Assembly (NCBI GenBank): GCA_018715125.1
Contig: DVMF01000056.1
Location: 25,815-89,814, forward strand
Direction: 5' to 3'
Length of the DNA: 64,000 nt
Source of the DNA: Candidatus Coprousia avicola
GTDB taxonomy: Bacteria; Actinomycetota; Coriobacteriia; Coriobacteriales; Coriobacteriaceae
In this document: positions 58,199 through 64,000 of the stretch, piece after piece
Layout of the letters: each line of letters starts with the position of its first letter
How positions within the stretch are numbered: the first letter of the stretch is position 1
Program-made: the position numbers and the translations under genes
Notes under the pieces: generated by a model
What the model was told of the DNA's origin: nothing
Databases searched by the model: none
What the model saw: the letters and a program-made list of their open reading frames with translations, nothing else

Positions 58199-59647
58199 AT
58201 GTTTGACCAATTTATGTCGGTACTGGCCGCACTCAACGCCAACGTGCTGTGGGGTATCCCCATGGTCGTGCTCATGATCGGAACGGGCGTATTCTTGCTC
58301 GTGGTCACCCGGGGCGTCGTCTTTGCACGCTTCAACGTTGTGATGCGCTACACCACCAAAACGCTTTTCCGCCGGCCGGACAAATCCGAGTTGGAGCAGG
58401 GCGCCATCTCGCCGTTCCAGGCGGTCTGCACCGCCCTTGCGGCAACCCTCGGTACCGGCAACATCGTGGGCGTGGCCCTTGCCGTCGCGACCGGTGGCCC
58501 GGGTGCGATCTTCTGGCTGTGGCTGAGCGCGCTTGCGGGTATGGTCATCAAGTTCTGCGAGGTCACGCTGTCGGTGGCGTACCGCACGCGCAACGAGCGC
58601 GACGAGATCGTGGGCGGCCCCATGTACTACATCTCCCGCGGCCTCGGTATCAAGTGGCTCGCGGCGCTCTTCGCCACCTTCGGGTTTCTGGCGTCCTTCG
58701 GCATCGGGGCGAGTGTGCAGGCCAACTCCCTCGCCGTGAGCGTCAACGAGACGTTCGGCATTCCTCTCCCCGCCATCGGCGCCGTCGTGGCGTTGCTCGC
58801 CGGTCTCGTCTTGATCGGCGGTATCAAGCGCATCTCGCAGATCACCGAGCTGCTCGTGCCCTTTGCCGCCATCTTCTACCTTGTCTGCGCCGCCGTCGTG
58901 CTCGTCTTCAACGCGGCCGAGATTCCCGCTGCCATCGCCATGATTTTCCGCGACGCCTTCACCGGCACCGCCGCTACCGGGGGCTTTCTGGGTGCTACGG
59001 TGATGTATGCCTGCCGCGTCGGCATGTCGCGCGGCGTGTTCACGCACGAGGCGGGCATGGGTTCGGCGCCCATCGCGCACGCCTCCGCCGATACCGACCA
59101 TCCCGCCCGCCAGGGGCTGTGGGGCACGTTCGAGGTGTTCTTCGACAGCATCGTCATGTGCACCATCACCGGGCTCGTCATCATCACCTCGGGGCTCTGG
59201 TGCGCCGACCCCATGATGTCCGAGGGCGCCATGAGCTCGGCGGCCTTTGGTCAGAGCATCCCGGGCGGTCAGTACGTGGTGACGGTGGGCCTCATGCTCT
59301 TCGCCTTCGCGACGCTCATCGCCTGGTACTACTACGGCGAGAAGTGCGTGGAGTACCTGTTCCGCGGGCGTCGCGGTAGCCGTGTGGCGGTCCGCGTCTA
59401 TCAGGTGGCCTATGTGTCCATGGTGTTTGCGGGCTGCGTGGCGAACCTCGACGCCGTGTGGGAGTTCGCCGATTTCTTCAACGGCCTCATGGCGATTCCC
59501 AACCTCATTGCCTTGATTGCGCTCTCGCCCGTGATCAGGCGCCTCTCGCAGGACTTCTTCCGCGACCCCGATCGCGTGCGTCCCCGCGGTACTGATTACC
59601 GCAATCTGCCGACGTTCCGCGACCACGAGGGGTCGAGCTCTCGATAG
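58199..59647 (+). CDS. Sodium:alanine (AGCS-family) symporter
   Basis: This 482-residue membrane protein has about eleven segments. The family motifs are FQAVCTALAATLGTGNIVGVALA near residue 75 and GGPMYYISRGLG near residue 140, and the terminal regions match the alanine/glycine:cation symporters that take up alanine or glycine with Na+. The ATG follows a GAGGGACATGC stretch. It is monocistronic between a repeat element and a REP-like hairpin. Confidence 0.93.
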   Translation: MFDQFMSVLAALNANVLWGIPMVVLMIGTGVFLLVVTRGVVFARFNVVMRYTTKTLFRRPDKSELEQGAISPFQAVCTALAATLGTGNIVGVALAVATGGPGAIFWLWLSALAGMVIKFCEVTLSVAYRTRNERDEIVGGPMYYISRGLGIKWLAALFATFGFLASFGIGASVQANSLAVSVNETFGIPLPAIGAVVALLAGLVLIGGIKRISQITELLVPFAAIFYLVCAAVVLVFNAAEIPAAIAMIFRDAFTGTAATGGFLGATVMYACRVGMSRGVFTHEAGMGSAPIAHASADTDHPARQGLWGTFEVFFDSIVMCTITGLVIITSGLWCADPMMSEGAMSSAAFGQSIPGGQYVVTVGLMLFAFATLIAWYYYGEKCVEYLFRGRRGSRVAVRVYQVAYVSMVFAGCVANLDAVWEFADFFNGLMAIPNLIALIALSPVIRRLSQDFFRDPDRVRPRGTDYRNLPTFRDHEGSSSR

Positions 59648-59666
59648 GCCGGTCGCAAGCGTAAGG

Positions 59667-59727
59667 GCCAACGCATGTCGAGCGGGCTTGACCCGTTTCG
59701 CGGCGAGCACGGAAACATGCGTTAGGC
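59667..59727. repeat. REP-like inverted repeat, related to the 54-nt pair
   Basis: GCCAACGCATGT and ACATGCGTTAGGC pair with one bulged base around a 36-base loop. The arm GCGTTAGGC resembles the GCGTTTAGGCC arm of the element at 52541. Confidence 0.6.
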
Positions 59728-59877
59728 GACGCGCGGTGCGGCGCGTCTGAACGGTCCCCAATGGTCCCCAACGGTCGTCGCTCGGAAATGAAGCGCGCAC
59801 ATGTGCATATCGCTGTGCCTTTCGTGGCATAGTGTGGGGGTGCACATTTCTGCAGGGGGCGACACAGGGGAGTAGTC

Positions 59878-61080
59878 GTGGAATACATGACGGTGGGCGA
59901 GGCGGCGCAGCGCTGGGGCGTGACCGAGCGCTTGGTGCAGCGCCTGTGTGCTGATGGGCGCATAGCGGGGGCGGTGCGGTTCGGCCGTTCATGGGGCGTT
60001 CCCGCGAGCGCGCGCAAGCCCCAGGACCCGCGCCGCGAATCCGCTGCGCTCGACGATGCGCGGCAAGCAAAGCGCCAACCTGGTGACTACGCCAACTTGA
60101 TGCCGCTTCTCAATGCGGCGTTTGAGCCGGGGCACGCGCGGGAATTCGTTGATTCCCTGGGTGCGGGCCCGCGGGCGGATATCGCTCGTGCGGAACTTTT
60201 CTACTTCACGGGACATGCTGACGAGGCGGTTGTGCTGGCGAATCTCCACCTTTCGAGCGACGATGTCGAGATCCGCCTTTCCGCCCACCTCATCTATGCC
60301 TTCGCCAACCTGTCGTTGGGTAATATCGACGGTTCCCGCCGCGCGCTCGAAGGGGCGCTGAGCGCGCTGGAGCACTCGTCGCTCGAGACGCCTCAGCTCC
60401 GTGCCGCCCAAGGTTTCATCTCCCGGGTGGCAAGCACGCTGCTGCATCTTAAGGCCGCCGAAGATGCGCCCGACGTGATCGACGCGCTTCCGTTTTTGCC
60501 TCCGGGCCTGCGCGCCTTCGCGTTCTATGTGCAAGCACATGCCGCCTACCTCGCGGGCGACCACGCGCGCAGCCTCGGCATCGCGGAGACCGCGCTTATG
60601 GGTGCGGATGAGACGTATCCCATTCCCGCAATCTACCTGCACCTTGTTGCCGTGATGGACCTTATGGTGCTCCGCAGGCCAACCGAGGCGCGCGAGCATC
60701 TCCTCTGCGCTTGGGAGCTGGCGCGCCCCGACGACCTGATCGAGGGCTTCGGCGAGCACCACGGGCTTCTCGGCGGGATGCTGGAGGCCGTCATCAAGCC
60801 GGGGTGGCCGGAGGACTTCAAGCGCATCATCGACATCACCTATCGGTTCTCTGCGGGATGGCGGCGCGTGCACAACCCGGCGACGGGCGACGATGTTGCG
60901 GACAATCTCACCACCACGGAGTTCACCGCCTCCATGCTCGCGGCGCGCGGGTGGACCAATGCGGAGATCGCCCAGCATATGGGGGTATCACCCAACACGG
61001 TGAAGAGCTACATCTCCTCCTCGCTGCGCAAGCTCGGCATCACGCGCCGCCAGGACCTGGGCCGGTTCATGCTGGCGTAG
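59878..61080 (+). CDS. Two-HTH regulator: excisionase-type N-terminus, LuxR-type C-terminus
   Basis: This 400-residue protein begins with a short winged-helix DNA-binding domain of the HTH_17/excisionase type (about 1-45, MTVGEAAQRWGVTERLVQRLCADGRI), followed by a long TPR-like helical middle (about 60-320). It ends with a LuxR-type helix-turn-helix at about 340-398, including GWTNAEIAQHMGVSPNTVKSYISSSL. Having both DNA-binding ends in one protein is unusual. The start is GTG at 59878, preceded by AGGGGAG. It lies alone between the alanine symporter and pyruvate kinase genes. Confidence 0.85.
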   Translation: MEYMTVGEAAQRWGVTERLVQRLCADGRIAGAVRFGRSWGVPASARKPQDPRRESAALDDARQAKRQPGDYANLMPLLNAAFEPGHAREFVDSLGAGPRADIARAELFYFTGHADEAVVLANLHLSSDDVEIRLSAHLIYAFANLSLGNIDGSRRALEGALSALEHSSLETPQLRAAQGFISRVASTLLHLKAAEDAPDVIDALPFLPPGLRAFAFYVQAHAAYLAGDHARSLGIAETALMGADETYPIPAIYLHLVAVMDLMVLRRPTEAREHLLCAWELARPDDLIEGFGEHHGLLGGMLEAVIKPGWPEDFKRIIDITYRFSAGWRRVHNPATGDDVADNLTTTEFTASMLAARGWTNAEIAQHMGVSPNTVKSYISSSLRKLGITRRQDLGRFMLA

Positions 61081-61124
61081 GGCCAAGCGGCCGCGGTGCG
61101 CCGGGCGGGGTGCGCACACATAGC

Positions 61125-61152
61125 AAAAGGCGCCCGGCCGGAGCCGAGCGCC
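61125..61152 (-). terminator. Terminator of pyruvate kinase
   Basis: On the minus strand, GGCGCTCGG and CCGGGCGCC form a stem around a six-base loop followed by TTTTGC. It lies 35 bases beyond the pyk stop. Confidence 0.85.
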
Positions 61153-61186
61153 TCGAGGGTTCGTGCGGTGTCGAGCGCAAGCGCGC

Positions 61187-62647
61187 TTAGTGCACCTGAA
61201 CGACGTAGGCCACGTTAGTGGACGTGATCTTGTCAGCGAGCGCGATGGAGGTCTTGGGGTCGCCGACGGTCACGACGGCGAGGTCGTTCTTCTCCACGCA
61301 GCCGCAGTCCTTGGCGGCCTGGATGGCCTTCTGCACGGTGTCGTCGACAGTGCCCTGGGTGATGGCGGCGTAGTGCGGCTCAACGCCCCAGTACATGATC
61401 ATCTTCTGCACGGCCCACTTATGACGCGAGAACGCCACGACCGGGGTCTTGGGGTGGAAGTGCGAGATGAGGCGCGCGGAGCGGCCGGTGGTCGTCGGGA
61501 CGATGATCGCCTTGGCGCCGATGGTGGTGGCCATGTTCACAGCGGAGAGGCCCACGACGTTGTTGATCACGCGGGTGCCGTGGCTGCCGGCCGGAACCTC
61601 GAGCGGGCCGTGCGCGGCGATGTGCTGCTCGGTCTCATGCGCGATGCTCGCCTGCATGCGGACGGCCTCGACCGGGTACTTGCCGGCCGCGGTCTCGCCG
61701 GAGAGCATGACGGCGTCGGTGCCGTCGTAGATGGCGTTCGCGACGTCGGCGACCTCGGCGCGGGTCGGGCGCGGGTTGCGGATCATGGAGTCGAGCATCT
61801 GGGTCGCGGTGATGACGGGCTTGTAGGCCGCGTTGCACTTGGCGATGATGGTCTTCTGGATGTGCGGCACGAGCTCGGGCTGGATCTCGATGCCGAGGTC
61901 GCCGCGGGCGACCATGACGCCGTTGGAGGCCTTCAGGATGTCGTCGAAGTTCTTGACGCCGAGGGCGCACTCGATCTTCGGGAAGATGCCGACGTGCTCG
62001 CCGCCGTTCTCATCGCAGAGCTTGCGGATCTCGCGCACGGCGTTGCCGTCGCGGATGAAGGAGGCGGCGATGAAGTCGATGCCCTCCTTGAGGCCGAAGA
62101 GGATGTCCTCACGGTCGCGCTCGGTGATGGCGGGCAGGCCGATTTCGACGTTGGGGACGTTCACGCCCTTGCGCTCGCCGATCTCGCCGCCGTTCTCGAC
62201 GGTGCAGTGCATGTCCTGGCCGTCGATGGAGTTGACGATGAGGCCGATGAGACCGTCGTCGATGAGAATCTTGGAGCCCGGACGCACCTCGTGGGGGAGG
62301 TTCAGGTAGTCGAGGGAGATGTGGCTGGCGTTGCCGAGGCGCTCCTCGGAGGTCTCCTCGGCGGTAACGATGATCTCGTCGCCGGCCTTGACGGAAATCT
62401 TCTGGTGGCCCTCAAGCAGGCCCGTGCGGATCTCGGGGCCCTTGGTGTCGAGCAGGATGCCCACGGGGGTGTCAAGCTCCTCGGCGATGCGCTTGACGCG
62501 CTCGATGCGGCCGTGGTGCTCCTCGTAGGAGCCGTGGGAGAAGTTGAAGCGGGCGACGTTCATGCCCGCCTTGATCATCTCGCGCAGGGTGTCGTCGTTG
62601 TCGCAGGCGGGACCCATGGTGCACACGATCTTGGTGTGTTTGTACAT
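61187..62647 (-). CDS. pyk: Pyruvate kinase
   Basis: This 486-residue glycolytic enzyme converts phosphoenolpyruvate and ADP to pyruvate and ATP. Signatures are TKIVCTMGPACDN at the start, the substrate-site Lys in ASFIRDGN and IFPKIEC, GDLGIEI, and ATQMLDSMIRNPRPTRAE near residue 310. The length fits the single-domain-set type without the extra C-terminal PEP-like domain. The start follows GGAGGA on the minus strand. A TATAAT box lies about 45 bases upstream. Confidence 0.97.
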   Translation of the reverse strand: MYKHTKIVCTMGPACDNDDTLREMIKAGMNVARFNFSHGSYEEHHGRIERVKRIAEELDTPVGILLDTKGPEIRTGLLEGHQKISVKAGDEIIVTAEETSEERLGNASHISLDYLNLPHEVRPGSKILIDDGLIGLIVNSIDGQDMHCTVENGGEIGERKGVNVPNVEIGLPAITERDREDILFGLKEGIDFIAASFIRDGNAVREIRKLCDENGGEHVGIFPKIECALGVKNFDDILKASNGVMVARGDLGIEIQPELVPHIQKTIIAKCNAAYKPVITATQMLDSMIRNPRPTRAEVADVANAIYDGTDAVMLSGETAAGKYPVEAVRMQASIAHETEQHIAAHGPLEVPAGSHGTRVINNVVGLSAVNMATTIGAKAIIVPTTTGRSARLISHFHPKTPVVAFSRHKWAVQKMIMYWGVEPHYAAITQGTVDDTVQKAIQAAKDCGCVEKNDLAVVTVGDPKTSIALADKITSTNVAYVVQVH

Positions 62648-62692
62648 CCGTCCTCCAGTGGTCTTTCTCTTATCTCTTGTACGTCATCGCGC

Positions 62693-62698
62693 ATTATA
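62693..62698 (-). promoter_or_regulatory. Probable -10 box of pyk
   Basis: Read on the minus strand this is TATAAT, about 45 bases before the pyk start. A clear -35 box at the right distance is not visible. Confidence 0.5.
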
Positions 62699-62970
62699 GA
62701 AGGGTTTTTGCAACCGCACAGCGGCATTTTTTGACCGCACACCGAATTTTGATAGATATAAGGACAATATAAGCGCTAGGCACGCTGCGCGCCGGAGTCC
62801 GGTTAACCGCGTTTATTTAGATGGCCCGGCATCGATTTGCGGTACCATAGAGAACATTGTCAGCTGCTGCCCAGCACGGCAGCCTTGACGAGCCCTTGCC
62901 CCGGCTGCCGGGGAATTATGATCGGGCGTCAATCTGCAGGGCGGCTTGATGCTCCCGGGAGGGAAACGGT
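62699..62970. other. Divergent region between pyk and the P-type ATPase gene
   Basis: The first part is A+T-rich (AATTTTGATAGATATAAGGACAATATAAGC), unlike the surroundings, and should hold the promoters in both directions. A small hairpin, CCCCGG with CCGGGG, lies at 62899-62913 in the leader of the ATPase gene. I do not see a recognisable riboswitch. Confidence 0.45.
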
Positions 62971-64000
62971 ATGCAAAAGGAATACTTGGCTTCGGCCGAG
63001 GAGGTGCTCGAGGCGCAGTCCACGAGCGCCGATGCGGGCCTTGCGGCCGGCGAGGCGGCGAGTCGCCTCGCGTCCGTGGGTCCCAACAAGCTCAAGGAGG
63101 AGGAGAAGACCCCGCTCTGGAAGCGCTTCTTTGAGCAGATGGCCGACCCCATGGTCATCATGCTCATCGTCGCCGCGGTCATCTCCGCCGCCACGGGCAT
63201 GATTCAGGGTGAGCCCGAGTGGGCCGACGTTATCATCATCCTGACCGTCGTCATCATCAACTCGGTGCTCGGTGTCGTGCAGGAGGCCAAGTCCGAGCAG
63301 GCCCTCGAGGCGCTGCAGCAGATGAGCGCCGCGCAGTCGAAGGTCATCCGCGACGGCAAGATGGTGCACCTGCCCTCCGCGGACCTCGTGCCCGGCGACG
63401 TCATCGTGCTCGAGGCGGGCGATTCGGTGCCTGCCGACTGCCGTGTGCTCGAGAGCGCAAGCATGAAGATCGAGGAGGCCGCCCTCACCGGCGAGTCCGT
63501 GCCCGTGGAGAAGCACGTCGATGCCATCGCCCTTGCTGAAGGGGTGGACGACGTGCCGCTCGGCGACCGCAAGAACATGTGCTACATGGGCTCCACCGTG
63601 GTGTACGGCCGCGGTCGCGCCGTGGTGGTCGCCACCGGTATGAAGACCGAGATGGGCAAGATCGCCGACGCCCTCACCACCGCCAAGAAGGAGCTCACCC
63701 CGCTCCAGATGAAGCTGAACGAGCTCTCCGTCATTCTGACCAAGCTCGTGCTCGGCATCTGCGTGGTCATCTTCGCCGTCGACATCATCCGTCACTTCGG
63801 CGAGCTGGGCTCGAACCCCGCCATGATCCTCGACACCTTCATGGTCGCTGTGTCGCTCGCGGTCGCCGCGATTCCCGAGGGCCTCGTCGCCGTCGTCACC
63901 ATCGTGCTCTCCATGGGCGTGACCAAGATGGCGAGGCGCCAGGCCATCATCCGCAAGATGACCGCGGTCGAGACGCTCGGCTGCACCACCGTCATCTGCT
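62971..64000 (+). CDS. P-type cation-transporting ATPase (5' part; runs off the window end)
   Basis: The first 343 codons of a membrane ion pump, probably calcium-translocating (PMCA/SERCA class). Landmarks are the N-terminal cation-ATPase domain with AASRLASVGPNKL, the TGES motif (EAALTGESVP near residue 173), and the ion-binding segment PEG (VAAIPEGLVAVVT near 305). The frame is open to the last base and ends at GCTTVIC, just before the phosphorylation motif DKTGT. The ATG at 62971 follows GGGAGGGAAA. Confidence 0.95.
   Translation, partial: MQKEYLASAEEVLEAQSTSADAGLAAGEAASRLASVGPNKLKEEEKTPLWKRFFEQMADPMVIMLIVAAVISAATGMIQGEPEWADVIIILTVVIINSVLGVVQEAKSEQALEALQQMSAAQSKVIRDGKMVHLPSADLVPGDVIVLEAGDSVPADCRVLESASMKIEEAALTGESVPVEKHVDAIALAEGVDDVPLGDRKNMCYMGSTVVYGRGRAVVVATGMKTEMGKIADALTTAKKELTPLQMKLNELSVILTKLVLGICVVIFAVDIIRHFGELGSNPAMILDTFMVAVSLAVAAIPEGLVAVVTIVLSMGVTKMARRQAIIRKMTAVETLGCTTVIC

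Noticed and set aside
62699..62970. Magnesium or other cation riboswitch before the P-type ATPase gene
   Set aside because: The region is A+T-rich and has a small hairpin, but none of the conserved M-box or ykkC-type sequence blocks can be recognised.

Overview
The window is very G+C-rich and densely coding. GatCAB, several PTS systems, a T-box in front of pheST, PMCA-type P-ATPase and alanine symporter genes, and six GH1 phospho-glycosidases together suggest a saccharolytic gut actinobacterium of the Coriobacteriia, most like Collinsella. That assignment is inferred from gene content and composition; no 16S rRNA or phage gene is present. There are no transposases, no CRISPR array and no canonical tRNA. 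The only structural RNA gene is tmRNA.

Layout. 1-12.7 kb: beta-glucoside locus 1, with a 3' GH1 fragment, a small unknown protein, a BglG/LicT antiterminator, a PTS EIIBC, three complete GH1 6-phospho-beta-glucosidases with a HAD phosphatase between them, a metallo-beta-lactamase-fold hydrolase and an AEC transporter. 13.2-17 kb (minus): a four-gene Agr-like two-component operon whose kinase appears split over three proteins. 17.2-20.8 kb: gatCAB. 21.5-27.5 kb: a complete Opp/Dpp peptide ABC transporter. 27.6-30.2 kb: an AlbA_2-domain protein and a LysO-like exporter. 30.7-31.1 kb: tmRNA (minus). 31.4-38.8 kb: patatin, rplM-rpsI, a stand-alone EIIA-Glc, nagB, rlmA-like, LysR, ZIP transporter and HAD phosphatase. 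38.9-47.8 kb: beta-glucoside locus 2, with a divergent GH1 type, RpiR, YdjC/ChbG deacetylase, cellobiose-type PTS IIC-IIB-IIA, GH1, ROK kinase and TetR. 47.8-52.5 kb: a 1,559-residue acyl-CoA dehydratase activase fusion. 52.8-56.7 kb: T-box and pheST. 56.8-64 kb: PLC-like protein, alanine symporter, a two-HTH regulator, pyruvate kinase (minus) and a P-type ATPase cut by the window end.

The sugar genes fit one scheme. PTS transporters import and phosphorylate beta-glucosides, GH1 enzymes split the phospho-disaccharides, a ROK kinase and HAD phosphatases handle the released sugars, and pyruvate kinase closes glycolysis. The EIIBC lacks an EIIA domain and probably uses the separate EIIA-Glc at 33.4 kb.

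Two things stand out. First, the operon at 13.2-16.9 kb has the phosphoacceptor His on two membrane proteins that lack an ATPase domain; these flank a third protein that has the GHKL ATPase domain but a Thr where the His should be. Second, the intergenic DNA carries several families of structured repeats: two copies of an array of 42-nt GTATAC stem-loops around a conserved core, two oppositely oriented 247-bp GTACATT elements, two 70-nt stem-loops, and paired 54-nt hairpins. None of these is explained by the genes.
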